Source: Spinacia oleracea (lineage: Eukaryota; Streptophyta; Magnoliopsida; Caryophyllales; Amaranthaceae). From it: a stretch of 64,000 nucleotides of DNA. Of the stretch, positions 10,975 to 22,209 are shown one piece after another (the first letter of the stretch is position 1; each line of letters opens with the position of its first letter). The stretch spans positions 87,277,285-87,341,284 of the forward strand of contig NC_079488.1 in assembly GCF_020520425.1 (NCBI RefSeq), given 5' to 3'. The notes beneath the pieces were generated by a model. The model was not told where the DNA came from. It saw only the letters and a program-made list of their open reading frames with translations, and ran no database searches. The translations under genes and the position numbers were made by a program.

Positions 10975-13900
10975 ATGGAAATTCCCAACAATGACAACCA
11001 GGTGGGAGATGTCCTTGTCCAAACGGATTCGGAATCCGATGGAGGGGAACAACTGCACTCAGTGGCGAGATCGCAGCCAACAAGGGCTACCGCCACAACC
11101 AGCAGACCACTCCCTTCTCGAGAAGAGCTCGCTGCGGCCATGACCATCATGCAGAACTTCCTCTTCAACGAGAAAGAACAAGCCCATGCAGCAGCACGAC
11201 GAGAGGCGAGGAGAGCTAGGCGACAGGTCTTGCTGAACATGCCCTCGACTGACGAGGACAATGTGAGGCCCGAGCAAGATCTCTCCACAATGTCAGGAAC
11301 ACACCTGATGACAATGTGGAGAAAGAGCACGTGGGACACGCAGCAGAGAGCTGCACAGCAGCCAGAGTGGTTCGCAACGCCGTCTCCAACACCGCAAGCT
11401 CTCCAAAGCGGGGCAAGTGATCGCACTCGGATCCGAAGCTCGGTCCATAGCAGACTGCGACCTTCAGTTCATGATAGGCTGGGTAGCCCCTGTGGGTCCA
11501 GTAGACAACCCGAAGGCAGTGGCCAGTCGAGAAGGAGAAGAAGAAGTGACCGAACTCCTAGCCCCCTACACGCCCCCGAGCAATCCCTTAGAGGGAACTC
11601 GAAGAGTGAAGGTATCAGGGCGAGGCTAGGAAAGAGGATCATAACTCCAGCATCGTCCCCATTCTCGGATGACATTGTCATGGAGACGATCCCCAAAGTG
11701 AGGCTGCCAGCACACTTGACATACAGCGGGATTACGGATCCGAGGGATCACGTCATCTCCTATGAACAACAGATGTTTCTAAGTCCCTACTCCGAACCTT
11801 GTTGGTGCAAATACTTCCCAACCACGCTGACAGGAGTCGGGGGAGAATGGTTCAGATCGCTGCCGAAGGGATCGATCAAAAGTTGGAAGAAGCTGAAGAA
11901 AAGGTTCTGTGTGCAGTTCGTGAGTGACAATCACCCAGAACGAACCACTGCCGAGCTAACTTCTATACAGCAAGAAAGGGACGAGAGCCTGCGAGACTTC
12001 ATGGCCAGATTCATGAAAGAATCCACCAACATCCCGAACCTGCAGCCAGACGTGGCAATCTTCGCCTTGAAGCACGCGCTACGGGAGGGAAAATTCCGAG
12101 ACAAACTGACAATGAAAAACCCCTCCAAGATAGCGGACGTGCTCCAAATGGCATATGCGTTCATCAGAACAGAAGAGTTCAACAAGACCGCAGCAAAGCT
12201 AAGAGGATCCTCGGATCCGAAAGATAACAAGGCAAATCAGAGTAAGCCCGAGGGCAACTCGAGAAAGGGGAAAGAGAAGGTGGGTGCGAGAGAGGCGAGC
12301 CCAAAGAAGGATGGGAAAAAGGGTGAATTTCAACCCAAATACACCAACTACACTCCACTCGCCATACCCCGAAGAGAAATATTCAATCTCCACAAAGATG
12401 ATGAAAAGTGGAAGCTACCAGACAAGCTCAGATCCAACCCCCTCCGTAGGAACAAGAACAAGTGGTGTGAGTTCCACGATGACTTCGGCCATACCACTGA
12501 CGAATGCAACTCGCTGAAGGACAACATCGAGGACCTCATTCGTCGAGGTTACCTAAAGCAATATTTGCTCGACCGTAGGACGGAGAGGGAAGAAAAAGAG
12601 AAAGCAACATCTGGAAAGCTACAAGAGCAAGCCCAGAAAAGAGTCCATGAGACCGAGGGGCAAAAGAAGAAACCAATTCTCGTGGTGTTCGGAGGACAGA
12701 GGTCCGGCCACGCCAGCAAGAAACACTTAAGATCTCTCTCCCACCGAGTCAACTTCGGCAATGTTGGGGAGAACCAGCCTACCCCCCCGAACATGACCTT
12801 CACTGCTGATGACTGCCTCGGGACCCAGTACAAACATGACGACCCGTTGGTGATCGAAATGGATCTCAACAACCACAATGTCCACAGAGTACTAGTCGAT
12901 GGAGGAAGCGCCGTCAATATCATCTTCAGGAACTGTTTCGAGCAGCTCATCCTCGAAGAGGGAGAAGAGTCACTGACCAAGGTCAGCTACCCACTGATCG
13001 GATTCAATGGATCCGCAGCTATTCCCCGAGGAAAGATCACCCTACCCGTCACAATCGGCCAAGGCCTGGTGGCGAGAAACGTCCGAGAAGAATTCCTGGT
13101 GATGGACTGCGACTCAGTGTATAACGTCATCATGGGACGAACCATGATCCACAAAATACAAGCAGTCCCATCCACATACCATCAGATGATGATGTACGTC
13201 TCGGATGCAGGCTTCGCCGAGCGGATAAAAGGCGACCAAGAGGTGGCAAGATCAACCTGTCACACGGCCATCCGAAAGCCGAAGCTAGGAGGCAGGCCTG
13301 AGGACGAAGATGAGAAGAGCCCTCCCCCAGGTGGAGAAAAAGAGGCCAAGAGGAGAAAGGCAGAGCCGAGCAGTCTGGTAAAGCCCGCAGAGGTTGATGC
13401 TCGACCAGAGACCCTTTCCCCCGAACCAGACCAAGAAATGGAAGATATTCCCCTAGAGGATGATTCAGACAGAAGTATCCGAATAGGCAAAGGCCTAGGC
13501 TCAGGACTTCGAATAGAGTTGATTCAATTGCTGAGGGATCACAAAGACATTTTCGCGTGGTCGGCGGCTGACATGCCAGGGATAGATCCAAAAATGATCT
13601 GTCACAAGCTGGATGTCAGTCCCGAAGCTCGGCCAATCAAACAGAAGAAAAGAAACTACTCCTCGGAGAAAAACAAAGCTATCGCCGAAGAAATAAAGAA
13701 ACTACAAGAGGCAGGCTTCATCGAGCCATGCATGTACCCCAAGTGGTTGGCCAATGTGGTCATGGTCAAGAAAGCAAATGGCTCATGGCGCATGTGCGTC
13801 GATTTCACTGATCTGAACCGAGCCTGCCCAAAAGATTTCTATCCCCTCCCGAGGATAGATCAGCTAGTGGAATCAACCAGTGGTCATGCATTGCTGAGCT

Positions 13901-14718
13901 TCATGGACGCCTTTTCAGGTTACCACCAAGTGTTCATGCACCCTGACGATAGAGCGAAGACCGCCTTCATCACAAGCGCGGGAGTGTTCAACTACAGAAT
14001 GATGCCCTTCGAATTGAAAAATGCCGGAGCCACCTACCAAAGACTAGTTGATCACGTCTTCGCCGATCAAAAGGGAAGGAACGTCGAGGTTTATGTGGAC
14101 GATTCCATAGTAAAAAGCGTGAAAGAAGAAGATCACATCAAAGACTTGGCTGAGACCTTCGCCAACCTGAGGAAATACAACATGAAATTGAACCCAAAGA
14201 AATGTGTCTTCGGGGTAAAGTCAGGGAAGTTCCTCGGATTCATGGTGAGCGAAAGGGGAATAGACGCAAACCCGGACAAGGTCCAGGCCGCGCTAGATTT
14301 GCCCGAGCCGAAGACAAAGAGAGACGTGCAAAGGCTAACAGGCAGGTTTGCCGCACTGTCAAGATTCATATCGAAAGCTTCGGATAAAGGGGCACCCTTC
14401 TTCAAAGCTCTCAAACCTAAGACCCTCCCAGGAGGAGAAGCAGAACCCATAAAAAAGAAAGGCGTCCCGAGGAAAGTGGACCCCGAGTTGACATGGGAAC
14501 AAGAGCAAAGAGACGCATTCCAGCAACTTAGGGCTCACTTAGCTCAACTGCCGACGCTAGCCAGGCCAAAAGAAGGGGAAACTCTGTACTTGTACGTCGC
14601 AGTCAGCCCCGAAACCGTAAGCGCAGTGCTCCTCCGGGAGGAGGAAAAGAAGCAGCAGCCAATCTATTTTACCAGCCGACCCCTTGACAGACGCCGAAAC
14701 TCGGTACCCGCTTATTGA
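10975..14718 (+). pseudogene. Gypsy Gag-protease-reverse transcriptase (frame broken near 14688)
   Basis: A 1247-residue open frame starts 68 bp after the 5' LTR. It shows, in order: a low-complexity N-terminus; a retrotransposon Gag domain at about 250-350 (WFRSLPKGSIKSW...); a His/Cys cluster CEFHDDFGHTTDEC near 505; an aspartic protease with active site VDGGS near 640; and a reverse transcriptase at about 900-1100 with MDAFSGYHQ and the catalytic YVDD near 1042. Gag packages the RNA, protease matures the polyprotein and RT copies the RNA to DNA. The frame leaves the RNase H region after TSRPL, where one extra base shifts it; the continuation is in another frame from 14684. Only the part before that shift could give a complete domain set. 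Confidence 0.9.
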
Positions 14719-15463
14719 GAAACTAGCATACGCGGTGGTGGTAGCAGCTCGGAAACTGAGACCCTATTTCGATTCCCATCAAATAGTGGTGCTAACTGAC
14801 CAACCACTGGAGAAAGTGCTAGACAAAATAGAGAGATCGGGAAGATTGGTTGCATGGGCTTTCGAGCCATCTGAGTTCGGGATCAAGTATCAGCCAAGGA
14901 CAGCCATCAAAGCGCAAGCGCTCGCAGACTTCTTGGCCGAATGCTCGTATCAGGAAATGCTAGATGACACCAAAAAGACATGGGAGGTCTACACTGACGG
15001 ATCTTCCACTATGAACGGCTCGGGAGCCGGAGTAGTACTGATACCCCCAGTGGGAAAGAGCATAGAGTACGCCCTAAAGTTCGGTTTCAAAGCAACCAAC
15101 AACGAGGCCGAATACGAGGCCGCAATCGCAGGAATAGGGCTGTGCTTATCTCTGGAAGCCGAACATGTTTGTCTCAAGACTGATTCTCAGCTCGTAGCCA
15201 ACCAGATCCGAGGGGAGTATGAGACCAAATGGCCAAGCATGACAGCTTACCTAGCAAAAATCAAATCCTTAACGTCAAAGTTAAGATCCTTCGAAGTCAT
15301 ACTCATCCCCCGAGGTCAGAACGCACAAGCAGATGCACTATCCAAACTTGCAAGCTCAACGCTCACCGACCTAAACAGGTCAGTCCATGTGGAAGTACAC
15401 CAAGAAAGAAGCATCGACATGCCACCCCCAACAGTGTGCAATGTGCGTCCAGAGCCGAGCTAG
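14684..15463 (+). pseudogene. Gypsy RNase H region with a second (archaeal-type) RNase H
   Basis: Continues pol in a new frame. The first part (DAETRYPLIEKLAYAVV) is the tail of the RT-linked RNase H. Further on, YTDGSSTMNGSGAG, NNEAEYEAAI and TDSQLVANQI carry the D-E-D acidic residues of a separate RNase H domain, as described for Tat elements. The frame closes with TAG at 15461-15463. The next frame is the same phase, so this is a nonsense change within pol rather than a natural end. Confidence 0.85.
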
Positions 15464-16717
15464 ATGGACGCAGTCATCGCATACAAAGAGAGAGGAGAAC
15501 TTCCCGAAGACAAGTTGCAAGCAAGGAAGCTGAAAAGGTTCAACCAGTGGTTCATCATTGACGCCAACGGAGAGCTCAAGAGGAAGTCATTCTCAGCCCC
15601 ACTGCTGAAGTGTGTAGGCCCAACCGATGCCGATTATATCCTAAGGGAAATCCACCTCGGCATATGTGGAAATCACATCGGAGGCAGGGCACTGGCACAC
15701 AAGGCACTAAGGGCCGGATTCTGGTGGCCCACCATGGTCTACGAAGCAAAGGCGCTGACAAGGAAATGTGAGAAATGCCAAAAGTTCGCACCTGCAATCC
15801 ACCAGCCAGCCCAAACCCTGCAAGCAACACTCTACCCCTTACCATTTGCACAATGGGGCTTGGATATCATCGGTCCATTCCCTTCGGCTGTGAATCAGAA
15901 AAAGTGGCTGATTGTAGGGGTAGACTACTTCAGTAAGTGGATTGAGGCCGAGGCAGTCTCATCCATCACGTAGCAACAGGTCCGCAAATTCATTTGGCAC
16001 AATATCATCACAAGGTTCGGAATACCGAGGCTAATGGTCTTTGACCACGGGAAACAATTCGACAACACACCACTGCAAAGATGGTGTGAACAGTTCGGTA
16101 TCCGCCTCGCCTACTCAGCAGTGTGCCATCCTCGGAGCAACGGCCAAGCCGAAGCCGCAAACAAACTCATCCTCAATGCACTCAAGAAGAGAGTCGAAGA
16201 CGAAAAGAGCAAATGGCTAGAGGAGCTCCCTGGGACACTCTGGTCCCTTCGGACCACCGAGAAAGAGGCCACAGGACAAACACCCTTCCACTTGGTTTAC
16301 GGTTCCGAAGCTGTCATCCCTGTAGATATCGGAACAGAAAGCCTAAGGGTCCAAGCATACAACAAGTATGATGGAATCCATAGGCAAAGCAACAATCAAC
16401 TTCTGTCCGAATCCTTGGATCTACTAGATGAGGCTCGGGACGAAGCTAGGACTCTCAACGCAGCCTACCAGCAAAGAGTCAGCAAGCACTACAATCGAAG
16501 AGTCAACGCCAGACCTCTAAAGGTGGGTGACCTAGTGCTTAGAAATGCTGCTGCAGTTCAGAAGGGAAAGATCCACGGGAAACTCTCGGCAACATGGGAA
16601 GGACCATACATCATCCACTCTGAAAAGAGGACTGGCACCTTTATGCTTAAACAGTTAGATGGAACAATCTTGAAGAACCATTGGAATGCCGATGTTCCCA
16701 AGAAAGATTTTGTATGA
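15464..16717 (+). pseudogene. Gypsy integrase (internal TAG at 15971)
   Basis: Integrase inserts the element's DNA into the genome. The N-terminal HHCC zinc site is visible (GNHIGGRALAH... CEKCQKF). It is followed by the catalytic core with D in DIIGPFP, D in FDHGKQFDN and E in NGQAEAANKL, then a C-terminal region ending at a natural TGA. A TAG at 15971-15973 splits the core between the first and second Asp. The same phase continues on both sides, so this is one point lesion. The copy cannot make full-length integrase without readthrough. Confidence 0.88.
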
Positions 16718-17976
16718 TCTCACCCCTCCTTTTGTACTCCAAGTAAGTCGTTTAATGAGAAGAGGAAAGCCACTGGCACCATGTGTTTCATTAAACATAT
16801 CCCTATGTCTTTTTATTTTTCTATCACTATGTTTTTATACGAATACATGCAACTTCGGATCTGATCAATCCGAAGCTAAAATCAACCCGAAGTAGCCATT
16901 TCCTGGGGTCAAAAGGCCCAAGAAATAGCTAATTCGAAACAGCCCGCAAGGTACCGTCCAGAATCCTCGGATTCGCGGTACCCACGGACATTCCGTTCGC
17001 AAAAAAGTCTTGAACAGTTATAAAGAGTTCGGCTCAGATCCACGGATCCCCGAAACTCATAACTAAATCAGACTTGCGATTTCTTGCCCAGGTTTCCGAA
17101 CCACAAGACGTCGGAAGAACAGAAGTGGACATCAAAAGAGCTCAAAAGCAGACTCAACAGATCCACGGATCTGAAGAGCTCAGAAGCAGACTCTAAACAT
17201 GTCTACAAACATTAAAAGAGCTCAAAAGCAGACTCAACAGATCCACAGATCTGAAGATCTCAGAAGCAGACTCTAAACATGTCTACAAACATTAAAAGAG
17301 CTCAAAAGCAGACTCAACAGATCCACGTATCTGAAGAGCTCAGAAGCAGACTCTGAACACGTCTACATACGTTAAAAAGCTCAAAAGCACTCTTAAAACA
17401 GATCCACGGATCTAAAGAGCTCAGAAGCAGACTTTAAATACGTCAACAGGTGTTAAAAAGCTCAGAGTAGCCTCCTAACAGCCCCTCGAATCCGAGGAGC
17501 TCGGAAACGAAACTCCAAGGAAATCAAAGACAAGTCTAAAGCTATCAAATCCACCCGCAGAGCCTAAGCAAAGCTCGAAACGAGTCTCAGAAAATCTACG
17601 GATTGGGAGAGCTCGCAAACAAGGAAACAACTTAGCAAAATGGTGGATTCAAAAGCAAAAAACAGATGCTTCGGTAAAAATACGAAACAACAAAGTCATT
17701 TTTTATTCAATATTTGGGGGGGACAAGTATAATCATACCAACTAAAGCTCGGCACAGCCCGATGAGCCCTCAAAAATTGAAAACAAAATGACCTAAGAGC
17801 TAAAATCGGCAGCCATCAACAGACAAAATGTCGGCCTACCGAAGTACTAGGAAAGCAAAAAAAGAAATTATTAAAGTACAACGCAGAACCGAGGCAAAAG
17901 GGGAGAGTGTTAAGCACAAGTTCGGAGAGCCTCAACTGGAGCCAACCGACTCTGAAGAAGACGGCTGCCCGAGTTC
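16718..17976. repeat. Gypsy spacer with about 80-bp tandem repeats
   Basis: Non-coding DNA between integrase and the antisense gene. From about 17121 to 17520 a unit containing AGCTCAAAAGCAGACTC, AACAGATCCACGGATCTGAA and GAGCTCAGAAGCAGACTC repeats 4-5 times. The period is exactly 80 bp between 17201 and 17281 and drifts later. A G7 run at 17716-17722 (ATTTGGGGGGGAC) could be an internal polypurine tract. The function of the repeats is unknown. Confidence 0.75.
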
Positions 17977-20900
17977 CTAAGGGACTTCACCAGCAGGCCC
18001 CTGAGGAGTAGCTTGGGAAGCACCACCAGCAGTGGTGTCACCTTCCGAAGCAACCTCCCGAGCTTGCGCCTCCTTAGCAGCTGCCTCCTGAGCTTTGGCA
18101 GCGTCATCCCTGTCAGCTTGGCACTCCACCTGGTTGTCCTCGGCTGCGAGCCACCTGGGCACATTCTCTGCCCACTTAAAATCAGGCATGTTCTTGGCGA
18201 ACATCTTGCGGCAGCCGAGGATCCCCTCCTAGTACATGTCTTGACACTGCTCGACAGTGTACATATTGGAGCCCCTCTGCTCAAGGTCACGAACCTGCTC
18301 CTTCAGACGCTTGATGTCATCTTCGAGAACAGGAACTCGGTCGACAGAGGCCTGAAGCTTCGTGTTACTCTCCCGAAGACCGACAATCGTGGTATCTTTA
18401 CCTTGGAGTTTGCTCTCCATGTCAGCCTTCTCAGCAGCATGCTTCTTCGACTCGGACTTGTACCTCTCAGCGTCCTCCTCTACTTGGAAAGCGAGAATGC
18501 CAACCTCCTTTCCAATCTCCATCAGGGCATTCCCCCCTTCCTTGGTGAATTCGGCAACCTCCTCCCTTGCCTTCGCAAGTTCGGAGACGACCAAACTGAA
18601 CTTTTGGTCAAGGTTGGGAATGTCCCGAGCATAGAGCGCCTCGAACCTTTGGAGCCTTCTCTTGTCATGAGATTGGCATACAGCAGATAAAGAGCTCCAA
18701 TAGGCGACCTAAAAAGAGGAAACGAACTCAGCTGACGACAAAAAAAGAGGGAAAAGCAATAAGCAAAAATAAGCAAAGTATAAATCACCTCGTTGAGATG
18801 GTACTGAGCCATCTTGGTGGGATGGTTCGACACTTCCCCGGGAATGCGAAACTGCGGAACCCCGCGCAGCAAGTTCTCATGGGCCGCCTTGGGGCCAATC
18901 ATGGAGGTCGCATTGGCAGCAGGATCTTCACCCAAGACCACAGGGCGAGCGTAGCGGGCCATAGTCTCCCGAACCTCCAAAGGAATCCTTTTTAAAGGAA
19001 CTTCGGAGCACGGATCGCCATGAACCAACCCCTCCAAAACAGAGGTAGAGGTGGAGCCCTAGGTCTCACGGCGCCGCTTCGTACCACGCCCCTCCGAAGC
19101 ACCCCCTTCAGAAAAAACCAGAGCTGAGGGATGTTCAGCACCCTCCGCCGCCGAAGGGACATCCTCAGCAGCATCTGAGGCGGTGAGATCCACGAGCACC
19201 CTTGGAGGAGTCTTAGGATCCTCCTCCAAACCTACTGCATCAGCCTCCTCAGAAGCATGCACCTCGGCGGAAGCAGTCGGAATATCCTCCTCCTCCCTCT
19301 CCATTTCAAGGGTGATGTCCTCAACGATCACCCCCAAAGGCTTCAGCGGCGAAGGAATGGTAGCTTCCTCGGCCAAAGGTTGGTCCACCTGTTCATTTGG
19401 CACCAACACAGCAACGCTCTTCAGCTTCTGGCCCAGAACAGGGATGAAGCGACGCAAGTTCTCAGGAAGAACCATCTCCTTCACTTGCCGAGCAAGATAT
19501 CGCTCTCCTGGTTCAGCGAGACTGGGATCCGAGGCAACAACCTGTTGAATCCTCTCCTTAGTCAAAAAAGGTCGCTGGCTCAGAAATTCGAGAACCTCGG
19601 GGCCGGGGGTTACCTTAGAGAACTTCGAAGACTTCTTCTTCTTCCTCCTTGGAGACTTCTCCTTAGCAGCCGACTTCCCTTTTCGAGAAGCTTCGTCCTC
19701 CGAAGACTTCCGCTTTTTCAACCTCTGCGACTCCTGGAGAACACAAGAAGGTAAGAACGCAAGAAAACCCGCAGAAGAACGAAAAACGAGAAGTGGACAC
19801 TCACCTCGGGAACAACGAAGGAAGGAGGAGACGAAGCAGATGAGACAATTGGGGCAGCAACTGTCCTTTCGGGACCCTACACGAAGATAAAACGAGATAA
19901 TCCCCCACATCGGAAAAAAGGCGGAGTACCACACAAACAAACAGCAAGAAAGTTACCGGATCAGAAGTACTTACCAGTTCAGGGAGAACAGTCTGTCTCG
20001 GAACCGCTTCACCAGGACGATCAGCAGACCAAGGATCGGCCCGAACGTCGTCGATATGGGCCAAGGCGTGAGCCGAAAACCGGGCGTTCTCTAACCTCGG
20101 TTGCCGAGGGTTGCTAGCCTTGAAATCGTAAGGAGGGCAGTTAGAAAGAATCTCCCCACCTTCCAACTTGTATCCCAACACCTCGGGATCAAGAGCGGCC
20201 TCACCAAATGCTGCACGAAGAAAAGGAAAAAGGTCAGTCACAAACAAGCCAAGAGAGAGACGAACACCTCCGCCGAAGCACGATCTCAGCACAAGAATTC
20301 TCACCCCTATCGTAGATCCTACTGAGACCGGCAGCAGCAAGGATAGCCTCCCGAGTGATATAATGAAAATTAGGAAGCCAGTGCATAGGCTCCCTAGTTG
20401 ACTTCGCTCGGAACCACTCCAACAGAGCTACGTGATCCGGATTTCCCAGATCCACAGGACCGACCCTTGTCATCTCCGGGTCCACCCTCACGAACCACTT
20501 CGGCTGGGAATAGTAATGAGGATGCTTCGGATCCACAGGCACCCGCACTAGAAGCCATTGCTTCTTCCAGTTGTGAACCGAGGAGACATAAGGAAACGCA
20601 GTTATGTACTGTGAATCCCCCTTCCGAAGCCTTTTGTTGCTAATCGCCCACCAGCCGTGCTCCGCGTTTTGGTTCCTCACCAGCTCGTGCATTTCCTTGA
20701 AAACCTCGATAGATGGAGGGTAACCGAGGAAATCGCACGTCCAGCGGTAAGAGATTATGTGACGCATGGACTTCGGCGTCAACTGGGCCAAGGAGATATT
20801 ATACTCCTCCAACACGCGGGACACGAAGGGGTCCAAAGGGAACCTAAGCCCGTAATCAAAATGGTGGAGATACACCGCTATCCTGCCTGGAGGCGGCCTC

Positions 20901-21292
20901 GTCACCCGAGCATGTGGCTGAATAGGAAGCTCGCACCAGTAGCCCAAGGCATACTGAATGCCGTATAGATCCTCGGCGAGCCGATCATAACGCTCCCGCC
21001 AAGCGGCAACCAACCACTCCCCCTCAAAAGAAATACCGTCGGGACCAGCGATCTCGGTAGGGTCGTTAAACAAAGCTGCGAGCTTACCCTCGGGATCCGC
21101 CTCCTCCCACCTCCTCGGGAAGAAAGGATGAACCACAAATCGACCAGTGGCCCCAGTTCGTTGGCTCGACCCGGCTTGGGCTCCGCTTCCCGAACGTTCC
21201 TCAACCTCGGAAGGAATGTTCCTCACATCCTCCTCCGAACCACTAGAGGAGGACGCTGTGTTGAACTTCCTCTTCCACCTTCCTCCGGCCAT
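17977..21292 (-). pseudogene. Antisense gene of the Tat-type element, 5 exons, two in-frame TAGs
   Basis: Minus-strand exons: 21292-20305, 20210-19975, 19876-19805, 19733-18789 and 18708-17977. Every junction is GT-AG and phases match, giving 991 codons including the stop. The first exon (from MAGGRWKRKF) holds the block known in Pfam as a putative gypsy-type transposon domain (PF04195, Transposase_28), with LRFPLDPFVSRVLEEY and SYRWTCDFLGYPPSIEVF. The fourth exon is Lys/Glu-rich with basic patches. The fifth is a long coiled coil. Two in-frame TAGs, at 19059-19061 and 18229-18231, interrupt it while splice sites and frame are otherwise intact, so decay is recent. Antisense genes in this place are known in Tat elements; their role is not established. 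Confidence 0.8.
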
Positions 21293-21540
21293 GACAAGAA
21301 CTTCGAAAAGGGCAGAATGCCGAAGATACAGAGAGCGGGGGAACGAAAGAAACAAAAGGGAAACAAATTACCTTTTTTGGAGCGGAAATTGCCGATAAAT
21401 CGAACTGAGTGAAAATCCGAAGCTGATTCTCGACGAATTCACGAAGATCTGAAGAAAACTCACAAGAGATGTCACCGAATTTCTGGGAAAGCTTGAGAGA
21501 GATTTGGGTGAATAAAGTTTGAAATGTGGTTTGGGTCGAG

Positions 21541-21548
21541 TATTTATA
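21541..21548 (-). promoter_or_regulatory. TATA box for the antisense gene
   Basis: On the minus strand the sequence reads TCTATAAATACTCG, about 250 bp before the ATG at 21292, with pyrimidine-rich leader sequence after it. It lies outside the 3' LTR, so the antisense gene seems to have its own promoter. Confidence 0.6.
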
Positions 21549-21754
21549 GACCTTGGCACGAAAAACCGCCCAACTTCCGCTTTATCTTGGACCGTACGAT
21601 GGACACCGCATCTGAAGCATCCTTTGGACACCTGTCCCACTAGCGCACGGATTCAAACGCCCCTTTTTGAAAAAAAGAGGGGGAAATCTTTCGACTTCTG
21701 GAACTTGGAAACCCGTCCATTTATTCCTAAATGGACCAGGTCTGGGGAGCATGT

Positions 21755-22189
21755 TGTTTGGGCTCCCAATTGGAAACCAATTGGGCCTCTAAGTCCAAAG
21801 CCCAAAGGCTCTATACAGCAACATCAACCCACGACCAACTCCTTTGGCTTGTCAGCCACCCTAGAGGCCCAAGGCCCAAATAGTAATAAATGACCTATGG
21901 GCACATTTACTACTCAAACATTATAAATAAGCCGCCAAGGCACACACCCCAAGGTACGTCCATTCACGCCTTAAGACTACTCTTCTAGAGAACTTCTCTC
22001 TCTAGAATCCGAGCATTGTTCTTACTTAGGCATCGGAGGGGCTTTCCTCGGAAACACCCCCGAGGATAGTAACTTGTTTATTGTGCAGGTTGATTTGGAC
22101 ACGACACATTCGAGCTAGCAAGATCTTCAACACACACAAAAGGGCCTTCATTCGAAGCCCGTTGTTTCATCCACTTCAACACCGGAACA
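21755..22189 (+). repeat. 3' LTR of the gypsy element (435 bp)
   Basis: A direct copy of the 5' LTR with 8 substitutions and a one-base indel, counted by eye. The purine-rich GGTCTGGGGAGCA just upstream (near 21740-21752) is the likely plus-strand primer site. Confidence 0.92.
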
Positions 22190-22209
22190 CTGCTTATTTT
22201 TGGTCATCT

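Larger units (their letters stand above)
10471..22189 (+). mobile_element. Complete Ty3/gypsy LTR retrotransposon, Tat-type, with antisense gene
   Basis: The 11.7-kb element is bounded by two direct LTRs starting TGTTTGGGCTCCC and ending CACCGGAACA, with target duplication CTGCT at 10466-10470 and 22190-22194. Order: 5' LTR, primer site, Gag-protease-RT-RNase H-integrase on plus, a non-coding spacer with 80-bp repeats, then a multi-exon gene on minus, and the 3' LTR. Domain order (integrase last) is gypsy. A second RNase H-like domain after the RT-linked one and an antisense gene between pol and the 3' LTR are hallmarks of the Tat lineage. The LTRs differ at 8 bases and 1 indel by my count (about 1.8%), so insertion is fairly recent. 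Coding regions carry a frameshift and several stops, so this copy is not autonomous. Confidence 0.93.
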
